DNA from: Paramacrobiotus richtersi
Lineage: Eukaryota; Tardigrada; Eutardigrada; Parachela; Macrobiotidae
DNA length: 26,399 nucleotides
NCBI GenBank assembly: GCA_034698045.1
Contig: JAQGAU010000551.1
Coordinates: 1-26,399 of the forward strand
Reading direction: 5' to 3'
The position numbers were made by a program, and so were the translations under genes. Shown piece by piece: positions 1 through 9,619 of this stretch (position 1 is the stretch's first letter; every line of letters starts with the position of its first letter). Below the pieces are notes generated by a model. It had not been told where the DNA came from and made no database searches. It worked only from the letters and a program-made list of their open reading frames with translations.

Positions 1-773
1 GTTTGCCAGCAGGTTGTGTTGAAGAACGTCGAAATTGGTGTGCATCTGAGACAACCTTATCAGTATGATTTCATGTCTATACGCTTCTCGAACCAACAGC
101 TGACTCACCAGATGACCGTAAAGAATTTCTGGAGCATGCTGAACAATGGACTTCGCGATCTGAAGGCTGAAGAGGTGGAGTGCTTGACGGAATGGGTTAG
201 CAGCAGCGCAGCTCCGATGACGTTCAAGAACGGAGATAGCGACGACAACGACGGCGATGACGTCAAGAAAGTTGTGAAGGTAAAGAAAACTGTTTCAGAA
301 GAACTGCTGTTGCTAGCTCGAAGTAGTGCTACGGCAGTTCTTCTAGTAGGAATCGTCTCGATTCCTGAGCAGTATTATTCACGACAGCGTGTAGCTAAAT
401 TTTGAACAAGTACCATGTGTGACTTATATCAAGATCGAGTTCTGTGCTGAGCGTGAGCAAGTCTTTCGTTCAGAGTTCAATGCAGTACAGCGTGCAAAGT
501 CGGATTCCCGAACCGTTTCTTGTATCGTTTTTCCTGTAATAAGTACTGCTCTATGTAACGACGCAGTGCTTTTCTTTACAGATCCTCAACATCTACCAGA
601 CTCTGGACCCTCGAGACGGCGTGAGCTATCGCGGAATGTCGTTCTCTCCAGATTACGGAGGCACTAGCCTGGACGGCGTCGATGTTCGAAAGCTGACTAA
701 ACTAACTCAACATGCGCTGCTTTGCCGTTGTAAGAACCGTGAGATTTGTCTCCACTTGTGCGGATCCATTTAG
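1..773 (+). CDS. F-box family member E, 3' end only (partial)
   Basis: This is the C-terminal part of a protein of the same family as the other F-box genes here, cut by the window edge. Coding is open from base 1 to 279 and resumes at 582-773, ending in TAG. The segment VCQQVVLKN matches VCRCVVFRQ of member C. The stretch from IRFSNQQL to NFWSML matches the IR..RIDL...FW block of members B and C. The intron is inferred: AAG|GTAAAG donor at 280 and a pyrimidine-rich acceptor ending at 581. It is phase 0 after a lysine and followed by ILN, exactly as in B (ILK|ILN) and C (VLK|IIN). An acidic run (residues GDSDDNDGDD) precedes the donor and is specific to this copy. The F-box itself would lie upstream of the window. 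An unspliced reading would end at 405; the conserved intron position makes the spliced model better. Confidence 0.6.
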
Positions 774-2254
774 GCTAGCTCAGTGCATTAAGAATTATTT
801 GGTTTGGTGACCGATTTACTGTAATTCTGGTCTTGACGGAAAGCCGAATGCTGAATGCTGCAAAAATCCAGATGTTAAAACGATGTGCTGACTAGCTCTA
901 ATGTATAAGCGTCTAAGAAGGTTTTTTCCCAAACTGAATTGGTTCGACTGTTATGCCGGAAAGCGGAAATTGTGCGTTTTTTATCTTGTGTTTTCTGAAG
1001 AGCATACGCCAAGGGTTATTGCTTTGCGATACTTGAGGTCATGTCAGGCCATTCTCTGGGAATTTATTTATCCGTAAGTTACTCTTTTCCGGGAAAATAT
1101 ATTCTGTATTGTTTTGCGTATGCTGAGTGCTGACAGTGCAAGGTGCCTTCAATGTACAATTTCCGGTCTTTGCTATGGGGTACTAGTTATGTAATGTGAT
1201 CGGTACTGTGCTGATCGGTAGTCACCTGGCTCGGTGTAGGAAAATATATCTGGCATTAGAAACACGTTAACGAGGAAAAACATGCGGTTTCCAAGGGCGG
1301 CGCGATTTTTTGTTGGACGGAGCACTATTACCAAACAGGGAATTTTTGCCGGTTATAAGTGGTTCTACGGTAAGTAAATCAGATCAGCGGATGTGACGGT
1401 AATAGGAATATCGCCTCAAGTTTGTCTAATCACGACCCGAAAGCCCAAATCTATGGGTTAGATCATCGTATTCCAGAACCGACAGTACAATGTACGAAGG
1501 TCGCTCATCTGATTGAACAATTCTTAAATAGCACAACTACAACCTTTGTCATTCATCAGCAGGGGAAAAAAATACAGCCTTTATTGCGGTTCGGTCAAAG
1601 CCGGAACACTTCGATAAAATATTTAACGTTTACATCGGCCCATCGATCATTACAACTTTACAGTTCGCAGTTTTCTGTATTTTTTTAACACAGTTTGTAT
1701 GTGTAACGTCACTGATGTTCACCTTTTTACATTATGGATCAAATTCTATGTATAGTCATGCATCCTGCTTTCCTGTACGCCATGTTATAATGCAAATCTT
1801 CCTTCATTCCCGTGAATCTCTAACAATGCGTCCGTGGCAGTACGCCACAGAGAAGTTTTAGCGTGACCCCTTATGGTATGCGTCATGGCCCATTGCGTGA
1901 ACTTTGCGTGAGTGACGGTGAGTGTTCGTCAAAATAAATTAATTTAAAAGAGCAAAACGCAGGCCCCCCAGCCCGAAAGGAAGTTTAAAAGAAAGCAGAA
2001 AGGTAAAAAACAGAAAAAACAGTTACTGGAATTCCACTGCGGTTTCCGATCCCTAATGGAAATCATGCTTCGATTCCACTAGAATACATGCGCAGACGCG
2101 ATAATCCGGATGTCACGAGTCATGCATGATTCATGACAGCTTTAAATGCACGTGCCACATTTCACTGAAAAAGAGTCCTGCAGCTCCTGCTTGGAACTTT
2201 CTATCAGAATCTGTAACTCCGATCATTCTGATGTAGCGCAGTATTTTTCGCCCA
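774..2254. other. Intergenic region between F-box members E and A
   Basis: I see no gene here. An open frame at about 1422-1688 has no recognisable domain and no coding signature. Small features are a local inverted repeat around 1198-1222 (GATCGGTACTGTGCTGATCGG) and AT-rich patches. The promoter of member A should lie in the last few hundred bases, but I cannot place a convincing TATA box. Confidence 0.4.
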
Positions 2255-3805
2255 ATGCTTACCAAGTGCTTAAGCACAACACAGCCAGAAATGTTTTTTC
2301 TTAATCCCGAAGACCCACTTCCAGAAGGCGACGAACGTCGAAAAACCAGTCCGACACTGAAAAGGCACGATCCGTCTGATCGTTTTGAGGATCATGCCGT
2401 CGATACAGATAACAACCAGCCACTTTATAAACGGGGAAAATACTCTCCTGGGACCGACGCATGTTTGGATGGTCCTCTTCCAACCCACGTTTCTGACGGG
2501 AACGACAGGTACGAAAATCAGATTGCAGAATAACTGTTATTTTTTCCACATCACAGTGAGCTTCTGTCTTTACTAACTTGTCAACTTCATGAGAGTAGAT
2601 ACAAGATGACACCCTCCATGTCGAAGTCTGGAGAAACAGTATCAATATTTCCCGGAAAGGTGCAGCAGGATCACGCAGTGTCGGTCCAAGGGAGCGACGG
2701 TTTATTCCAGTATGGATGGCTCATTCTCCAGGAAAGGGATGGAATCTTAGTCGATTTCAGATGTGGACCAAACCGGATGCAGGTCGTTCCTTATGGGAGG
2801 GTATTCCGATTGGACGGCGTGTTCACGTCATGGGTGAAATCGTGGACTAGGGACCGCAAATGGGAAAGTAGAATCAGTACGACACTGAAGCAGAACGACC
2901 ACGTGGAGATTCTGCTGCAGTTAGAGCGGGATGGACCGTGGAAATGGTATACTGGGATCCTCATCACAGCTGATTTCGAAAAAGGATACTTCGGTCATGT
3001 TAGCGTGTTTCTTCACACCGGACAGACAGCAATGCTTATCGTTCCTGGCCAGTAAATTCGACGGCCATCTAGCGAAGCAGAACTGCCGCAGTTATTGATC
3101 CAGCAAACGGATTCAATGAAGGGCATTCCGCATTATCCACTGCCGCTTGAGTTCGACGTGAATCGTTTACCGAGTCCGCTGTTGGGGGAAATGTTTGAAC
3201 ACTTATGTGCAGAAGATCAAACTAGGATGCGGCGCGTATGCTCTCTTTGGGACTACATTGTAATGCTGCATGTGGGCACGGTTTTACGTGTGGTACGGTC
3301 CAACAGTGCACCTGTTTCCTGGCATAATTTATGGAACCCCAAAACAAGAGTTATTGCTCTATATGTCTACAGTGGAATGACACCTGGCATCGCCAGGGAG
3401 TGTGCGAATCTTCTCAGACACATCAGAGATGAATACGGGTACTCGTACCCTCGGCTTGTCGGCATTGGTCTGTGCGGAATGTCGGTCGATACGTCCTATT
3501 TTAAAGACTTGTGCAACAGACTGGCGAATCTAAGAGAGACCATGTCTATCTTTGCCCCCATCTGCCGTTTTATCAGGCTGTTCGATGAACGCCTCGAATG
3601 TGCCGGTGGCTATAACCAGGTTTTCGGATGTCAGGTGACTTTACAAAACAGGTGGCTAGACTTGAACGACACCTGTTTTGCTGGGCAGTTCGCCAGGACT
3701 GTTTTGGTACGGTACAACAACCGCAAAGACGAATCTCTGGAGGCCCGAATCCACGAACAACTGTCCAAATCTAGGAAATGCTGCACTAACACTGTAAGGC
3801 TCTAG
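2255..3805 (+). pseudogene. F-box family member A, interrupted by one in-frame TAA
   Basis: Two exons are inferred. Exon 1 (2255-2508) encodes a charged, low-complexity N-terminus of about 84 residues. A 48-bp intron (2509-2556, CAG|GTACGA to TCACAG) has phase 2, and exon 2 continues in frame through the internal ATG at 2606. Exon 2 encodes the family N-terminal domain (AVSVQGSDGLFQYG, DFRCGPNRM, VVPYGRVF), a PWKWYTG segment, then an F-box at about 3150-3260 (NRLPSPLLGEMF...MRRVCSLWDYIV) and the C-terminal half. TAA at 3053-3055 falls at the second Gln of VPGQQIR in member D, which has CAA there; the frame is otherwise open on both sides. It is therefore either a young pseudogene, a readthrough gene, or two ORFs (2606-3055 and 3095-3805). 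A GTAAGG donor at 3794 suggests a lost or unplaced terminal exon. F-box proteins normally recruit substrates to SCF ubiquitin ligases; the substrate here is unknown. Confidence 0.7.
2509..2556 (+). other. Predicted 48-bp phase-2 intron of member A
   Basis: The donor is GACAG|GTACGA and the acceptor TTTTTTCCACATCACAG. Removing it joins AG to T as a Ser codon and keeps the frame open from the ATG at 2255 through exon 2. Member D has an acceptor in the same phase just upstream of its first ATG (about 26293), which supports the intron. Confidence 0.55.
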
Positions 3806-4110
3806 GCATAGGAAATTTTTCATAAATGTTGTTTAAGAAGAAATGTTACTGAAAAGGTTAATTATCCTGGTTGAAAATTGCGATTTGTGGTTAACTTTCT
3901 CATATCAAAGCATTTGTTAGTTATTTTTTTAAATGGTCAACCAGTTACTGCTTAGTTCAACTGGTCAGCTAGTTATCGAACCAGGAGACAGACAAAGATT
4001 CTGGGCTTCCGGCTGTCGGAAGCTCCGAATCTGACCCGAGAGTGGCCGTCAGTCTTTAATCGTAAGTCACGCTTTTTAAAATTATTTCTTTGACTTTTTT
4101 GATTTGTTAG
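3806..4110 (+). other. Spacer between members A and B, with a possible 5' exon of B
   Basis: The spacer is AT-rich up to about 3960. From 3973 to 4061 the sequence becomes exon-like and ends at a strong GTAAGT donor (4062). The following acceptor TTTGTTAG ends at 4110, giving a 49-bp intron in front of member B. I could not find an ATG-started frame in this 5' exon that joins B without a stop, so it is either untranslated or damaged. Confidence 0.4.
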
Positions 4111-5551
4111 AACACGCGTCATCCGGCCGCCCATGATCCAGTCAGCAATCGTCCTGTGGCCGTGAACAAGAAGCATTACACAAGGCCTTTCAAACGTTTG
4201 TTCCTCTTGATTGATGACCCATCCAGTCGTCGCGATGTTGTCGTTCGCGGAGACGACGGACTGTTGCACTACGCGAGAGCGGTTGGACAGGAAAATCACG
4301 GTTTAATCGTCAAGTATCTGTGCCGCAAACCATCCGCTTGGGTGCCGTTTGGCACAGTGTATCGCTGCCCGTTTCAGCCTGAGCTGGCGAACCCCAGAAG
4401 GAACGATTCCCTGTAAAGTACTCCTCCAGTTGAAAGCAGACGAGCCGTGGAAATGGTATCCAGCCACCAGTATTCACTTTCCCGCGGACACTGTCGGTTC
4501 CGTCGGTTTCCGGTGCGGCTTTGTTACAGCGTCCTTGCCGAACGGCGGCACAGTGACAGCAGTTGTTCTTCTGCGGCAGCTTCGTTTGCCCGCTGATTCA
4601 GCAGAGTTGGCAACCCTCCTGGTGAAAAGCGGAGATTTTGCTGATATCCTATCCGATAATTCAGAGTTATTCTCGCTAACGCCCAACCCTCAGGAACTGA
4701 AAATTAACGATCTGCCGTCGGGTATACTGAAGCAAGTGCTGAACTGCCTGCAGGCTCCTCAATGTTACGAAATGCGATCCGTGTGCAAGCTGCTTGATCA
4801 AGCCGTTACGTCGACCGCCTTCAGCACTGTGTATCTGCAGTTTGATGCAGTGGAATATGTGCGCCGCCTGAACAAGGTGTGGAGCCCGCAAGTAGCCGTT
4901 GTTGTGGTCCATCGGATGGAAAATCATTTTGTGTCGGTCTGTCAGCTCGTAAAGTGCTTTGCAGTGCGGAGTGGAGTGGAAGCGCTCCGCTGACGGCCTT
5001 GGTGCTGGAAGGCTACAATGATCTCCCGTTCAGTTATACAATCGGTGGTGGCGTTAGCGATCACCTGACACTTCCAGCGTCGGTCTGCCGGTTCTTGGTC
5101 TTTCGCAATGTCTACCTTAATGGCAGGATCAACTTTGACGGCGGGTCGCTCAATTTTAGCGTGCTAATCCGAGCTGGGCGGATTGATCTGAGCAGAGTTG
5201 ACGGTTCTGCTCAGTTCTGGACCATGGTGGCGCACAATGTGAATAACCATGCATGGGAAGTGGAAAAGATTCGATCGTATTTTTCAAAGCCGTGCCGTTT
5301 CCCTGAACGTATTCTCAAGGTTTGTAGTTCGCTTTCGTGCACAGATCAGTTACCTGACAGGTCAAATTTTAACTTTAACTTCTCTTTTACAGATTCTCAA
5401 TGGCATTGAGTATGTGATGTACGAGGGCAGCGACAAGCGAAGAAAGCATTGGTTCGCTATACATTTGCTGGGCTTACGGCCGGATCAGTTAAACGGACTC
5501 GCTTGTGCCGTAATTGCAAGATTATTGGCAGATATTGAGTGGAATACATAA
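4111..5551 (+). pseudogene. F-box family member B, broken by two frameshifts
   Basis: It is a close relative of member C. The exon from 4111 reads VVVRGDDGLLHYAR, then GLIVKYLCRKP and WVPFGTVYR, and then changes frame near 4395. The second frame carries KVLLQLKADEPWKWY, LLRQLRLPAD and an F-box at about 4700-4810 (INDLPSGILKQVLNCL...MRSVCKLLDQAV). A second frame change near 4970-4980 coincides with a tandem copy of AGTGG. The third frame carries SYTIGGGVSDHLTLP, RIDLS and QFWTMV, matching SYTIGTGVSDELSF, RIDLT and QWWTTV in C. A phase-0 intron (5320-5392, 73 bp, AAG|GTTTGT to TTTTACAG) leads to the last exon, ILNGIEYVM..., which ends in TAA at 5549-5551. AATAAA lies at about 5673. No ATG start was found: 4111 is an acceptor boundary, and the candidate at 4156 is GTG. 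Sequencing error is possible, but the tandem copy argues for real mutation. Confidence 0.65.
5320..5392 (+). other. Predicted 73-bp terminal phase-0 intron of member B
   Basis: The donor ATTCTCAAG|GTTTGT and the acceptor TTCTCTTTTACAG have a strong pyrimidine tract. The position after ILK and the phase are shared with members C, D and E, so this intron is ancestral to the family. Confidence 0.65.
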
Positions 5552-5882
5552 TCGGATGTGACAATATCCTATTTTAGATATTAATGGAAATATTTCCCAG
5601 AAGGATGTGTTTTAGGGACAGCATTATATATTTTACTGAACGATTAGTTTTATTTATTGGGCGAATTAATGTAATAAAATACTAAAAGTAATTAAAACAT
5701 TGGTAGAAACTATTTCGAAAAGCGCTTGTTGATTGGACAATATTAGTGTCTCTTTATAAAAAGAATAGTAACTGTTTTCCTAAACGAATTGTTTAATGAA
5801 GTTATTATTGTACTGGAGAATACTGCAAAAATTAATTAAAAATATAATAAATGAATCAGCTGACTGTCGGTTGATCTGTGAG
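5552..5882. other. AT-rich spacer with a putative polyadenylation signal
   Basis: After the stop of member B the sequence is strongly AT-rich, with AATAAA at about 5673. Nothing codes here. The last bases (from about 5858) act as the intron-like 5' side of the CCT3 fragment. Confidence 0.4.
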
Positions 5883-6981
5883 AAGATTGTGAATCCGCGC
5901 ATCGTGCTGCTGGACTGCAACTTCCAGTACGAGAAGGGCGAGAATCAGACGAACATTGAGGTGGACTTTACGCGGCAGTAGGAGGCGTACATTCACCGAG
6001 AAGGGCGTTTCGGAACTGGCGCAGCACTCTCTCCACAAGGCGGGCATCACGGCCTTGTGCTGCATGCGCAAGACGGGCATGGCCAGGTTCGTACACACCA
6101 TGCATGCATCCATAGCCAGTGTTATTTGTTAATGGTGTAATATTATTTGCTCTGTTGATGTATGGAATTATTTTCCTTATCTTATGGGTTGTTTGTTCCG
6201 TTTGTTTTTGCTACTATTTTTCATAATATCACATTGCTTATTTTTCCCTTTATTTATGTTTTATATTTATTTATGTGGTGTTATTTTTCTTATAATAGTA
6301 TTGTAGTATTGTTTTAGGTTATTCATGGTATTATTCTGGGGTATTCGAGGCTGTTTCTAAAAAAATAATTATTAATTTTTCATTTTATTCACGGTATTAT
6401 TTTGGTATATTTTATGCTGTTTTTAAAAAAATTCGAATTTTCAGTTTATTTGTAATATGATCTGATTTATCTATCTATCTGTATTGTTTTGTTTTGTTAC
6501 TCTTTTGTATTTAATTTTCAGTTATGTTTGATATCCATTTCATTTAAATGATTACGATGTGTACGTTAGACTTATTCTATGGAAATTTTCCTTATTTGTC
6601 GGCACAGAACTGAAAAATTCAGATAATAAAACATTGATTATAGTAAAAAAGATGTAGAACAAGACATGCCGCGTACAATCGGCGAATGATTTGTAGAGCG
6701 TCCAGTGCACGTATCGTCAACCGCACGGATGGGCTGCGCAAGCAGGACGTGGGCACTGGCACGGGCCTGTTCAGCGTAGAGACGCTGGGCGACGAGTACT
6801 GGGTCTTCGTCACCGGCTGCCAGGAGCCAAGGCCTGCACGGTGCTGCTGCGCGGCGGCAGCAAGGACATGCTCAACGAGGTGGAGCGCAACGTGAACGAC
6901 GCCATGAAGGCGGCGCGCAGTGTCATCATGGACCCGCCCATTGTGCCCGGCGGCGGGGATGTCGAGATTGTCTCGTCACAG
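5883..6981 (+). pseudogene. CCT3: CCT3 (chaperonin TCP-1 gamma subunit) fragment, broken
   Basis: CCT3 is a subunit of the cytosolic chaperonin that folds actin and tubulin. Two exon-like blocks match the middle of the protein. Block 1 (5883-6086) reads KIVNPRIVLLDCNFQYEKGE and NQTNIEVDFTRQ, then an in-frame TAG at 5979-5981. It resumes one frame away at 5998 with EKGVSELAQHSLHKAGITAL, so about 15-20 residues are missing between. Block 2 (6697-6981) reads SSARIVNRTDGL, DVGTGTGLF, a 1-base deletion near 6828, then ACTVLLRGGSKDMLNEVERN and PPIVPGGGDVEIVSSQ. The intron between them (6087-6696, phase 2) keeps GT-AG signals and joins Met-Ala-Arg-Ala in register. This is therefore a genomic copy, not a retrocopy. 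N- and C-terminal parts are absent. Exons are GC-rich and introns AT-rich. Confidence 0.85.
6087..6696 (+). other. AT-rich intron in the CCT3 fragment with a diverged tandem duplication
   Basis: The intron runs from CCAG|GTTCGT to TTTGTAG. Two diverged copies of about 68 bp stand next to each other at about 6319-6386 and 6387-6450. Both contain ATTCAYGGTATTATT, then a GCTGTTTYTAAAAAAA block. The rest is T-rich low-complexity DNA with no coding. Confidence 0.45.
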
Positions 6982-7455
6982 GTATGGCGGATATTGCCAG
7001 TTTCTTTTTTGATTATTTTCATTGATTTCCTCTTAGTGTTTTTTTGTGTTGATTTTTTTATTTGATTCTTGTAGTGCGCTTAATTTTCCTAGTTAATTCA
7101 TTTAATTTGCCGTGTTTTCCCCCTTTTTTTGACTCAGATGTTTTTAGTGTTAATTTGGTTTATACCATATTTATTTTGTTGGTGTGAAAATGTTCGGTTT
7201 TGTGCCAGGTTAATCAGAACTAATTAAACAAGAAAAAAATTTGAGAACAAAAGAACAGATAAAAATACATTTAAATATGAATCGAAATTAATTTCGGTTA
7301 AATTAAAACTGGAACAGTGGACCGGATGTGATTGATGGTATCTTTACAGGCCATCAAAATTAGTTCAAAAGGAATACAAGTTTATTAACATTCACAGTAA
7401 TATTTTAACTTGCTGCATCCTTGTTATAATTGTCGGCCTGTTTCATATCACGCAG
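6982..7455 (+). other. Intron-like stretch between the CCT3 and UBA1 fragments
   Basis: AT-rich DNA without coding. It starts with TCACAG|GTATGG at the CCT3 end and finishes with TCATATCACGCAG in front of the UBA1 exon. Both sides are phase 0, so the two unrelated fragments would splice in frame. Confidence 0.4.
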
Positions 7456-7687
7456 GTGAAAATGACCAAGGATGTGCACTTCAAGTCCTTCCGCGAGTCG
7501 CTCGAGCACCCCGCCCTGATGGACATGGATATTGCCAAGGTTGTCCGCTCCCATCAACTGCACATTGGCTTTTTGGCGCTGCATCAGTTTATGCAGAGTC
7601 AGGGGCGGTTGCCGCGGTGTTATAATGAGGAGGATGCGGGGGCATTTTTGGAGATGTGCCGGAGCGTTAGTCAGGGATTGCCATCAG

Positions 7688-9064
7688 GTATCGACCGAAA
7701 GGGAACTCTTAGCAAATCAAAAACATTTAAATTAAATTTAGAAAAAAAAGTAAATTGAGAAAAACTGAACAAATACGATTTGAATATAAATACGAAAATT
7801 GTAACATTCTCATATATCTATCATTAATAATTGATTTAATAGTTGATTTAGCATAATTGTTCATTAATTGGTGTTAATATTATTACGGGTTAAAAATCAG
7901 TAAAAATTAAGAAATAGAAAGCAATATGAACAGTACCCCAGTTTTGTAAAAATAGTTATATACAAGTCTTGGGTCGCGCTAGCGCGCAACCCATTCGTGT
8001 TTGAAATGTCCTTAATTAAATGTCCCAAAATTTAAATAAATGGAGGTTCTTAAAATGTATGAATTGCAGATTCTGGACTTATGGTCATAGCGCTGGTACT
8101 GCCGATTTATTGATTTGGTGATTTGCAACACATACGTCATATACACGAGGCTAAAGGCGCCTGGTATACTGTAGAATATTAGGTTGTTTCTTCAGGTGGT
8201 ACCTAAATACCCTTCCATATTTTCTACACAATATGTGAAATTATCCGCAGAACTGTAAGAAATAGTAAACGTTACATGCTTGGGTCAATTCAACTGTCTG
8301 ATAAATTTTGTTCTATCAGATCGCGCAAAAACGACCAGTGCAAAAGATCACTGACCGATTTTGTACTGATCGTTTTTGCGCGAACACTGTTTTCTGCATG
8401 TTTAAAAACCGTTGGTAAGCTTCTTTCTGTGCAGAAAAACTGCATTTCTACCGTATAATATTGTTGAACCTATAGTGCACTTTTTCATACTATAGTGTGG
8501 TATTTTATCGGATCGCAGAGCTAGCCACAGGCGGACGCCCAAATGTTGGTACTAATTCCCAAACTTATTGTTCAAAACTTGGTTACTACACATAACGGTC
8601 GTTGCGCAATAAATCGTTAATCAGCATTCACAAAGAATTAAATTTTACTTTAATCTAAATTTCACTTCCTATGCAAAAGTAGTTTTAAGTAATTGGCGCT
8701 CCCCTCGTTACTAAAACAGCATGTTCGTAATGTGCTGCACATATTTTTCCGGTTCCGCTTATATGCAAATTTCTGTCGGTTTGGTAACGGTGCAGGCTTG
8801 TTTGCCCATTGGCTGGATCGAATGCTAAACGAATTACTACGTATACGCCACCTGTAATCACTGTTTCTAAAAATTTCAAAACTCGATACAAAATTTCAAA
8901 TCTGGAATTTTTGCAAAAACTCTCCGTAATGAACACCCTTGACTAAATGTCTTTGGACCTGAATTGATTAGATCCTTATAAACTGAAAGATAAAAATGCT
9001 GTTTGAAACGGCGGAATCCGAGACGCAGAAATATATGAATCTAGAGATATGGATAATGATAATT
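7688..9064 (+). other. UBA1 intron upstream of the transposon
   Basis: AT-rich non-coding DNA. It holds a short GC-rich palindrome at about 7973-7993 (core CGCGCTAGCGCG), an inverted repeat at 8321-8384, and an imperfect inverted repeat with CTATAGTGCAC at about 8469-8496. Minus-strand open frames at 8685-8936 show no recognisable domain. No gene is supported. Confidence 0.4.
8321..8384. repeat. 19-bp inverted repeat, about 26-base loop
   Basis: TCGCGCAAAAACGACCAGT at 8321-8339 pairs with ACTGATCGTTTTTGCGCGA at 8366-8384 with one mismatch. It would form a stable hairpin. It may be a very small transposon remnant, but no target duplication was seen. Confidence 0.7.
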
Positions 9065-9099
9065 TAGAAAAAGCGATAACGCAAAACGCGCATTTACAA
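9065..9099. repeat. Left terminal inverted repeat of the Harbinger element
   Basis: It begins TAGAAAAAGCGATAACGC and ends CGCATTTACAA. It matches the reverse complement of 12529-12563 at 34 of 35 positions (A/G difference in the middle). Confidence 0.9.
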
Positions 9100-9448
9100 C
9101 CGTGAAAAATGGGTCTATAAAGTTTGCGCCTTCTCCTAATTGGTTCGAATACCATGTAACCGTTTTGGTGCAAGATGTCACTGCATGGGCGTTGACAAAT
9201 GCATCGACTGGAAAAGGCGTTCCGTAAAACCGATTTAACGCCGCCTGTAATGATATCTACATCGCGGTTTTCTGAGTTCTCATTGGTTAAAAGCGATTTA
9301 AATTTAGATCGAGAGTGACTGGAGCCAATTGGAAATTTCGATGATATCACACGTGTGGAACATCATTTTTGTCTCTTTCAGTCAGGTTTAGAATTCCTTT
9401 TTCTTTCTCTCTGGGAAACATCTTTTCTGATTCGCTTTTATCCAAAAA
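9100..9448. other. Left subterminal region of the Harbinger element
   Basis: No gene is supported. A minus-strand open frame (8976-9350) crosses the left terminal repeat and has no known domain. The region should contain the promoter of the Myb-like gene. Confidence 0.35.
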
Positions 9449-9619
9449 ATGAGCAAATATCTGAGAATTCAGCCTTTCGACCAGCTGCTTGGCAACAACA
9501 ATCAACCAGTTATGTTAATATCGGTGCCAGCGTTAGGACCGACGCAGGGTACCCTGCCTGCTGGGATCCCAGTAACCTCGGCTCCAGAAAGCTCTTCTGC
9601 CGGCCCGTAGAGTAATCAG

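Noticed and set aside
1422..1688. 88-codon open frame as a gene.
   Set aside because: No ATG start, no domain and no coding signature.
9136..9160. GGTTCGAATACC as a tRNA T-arm.
   Set aside because: The flanking bases do not pair into a T stem and no acceptor, D or anticodon arm is present.
8685..9350. Two minus-strand frames that share an ITGGV..V.R.AF motif, as possible duplicated exons.
   Set aside because: The similarity is about ten residues, the rest does not align, and the second frame crosses the transposon's left terminal repeat.
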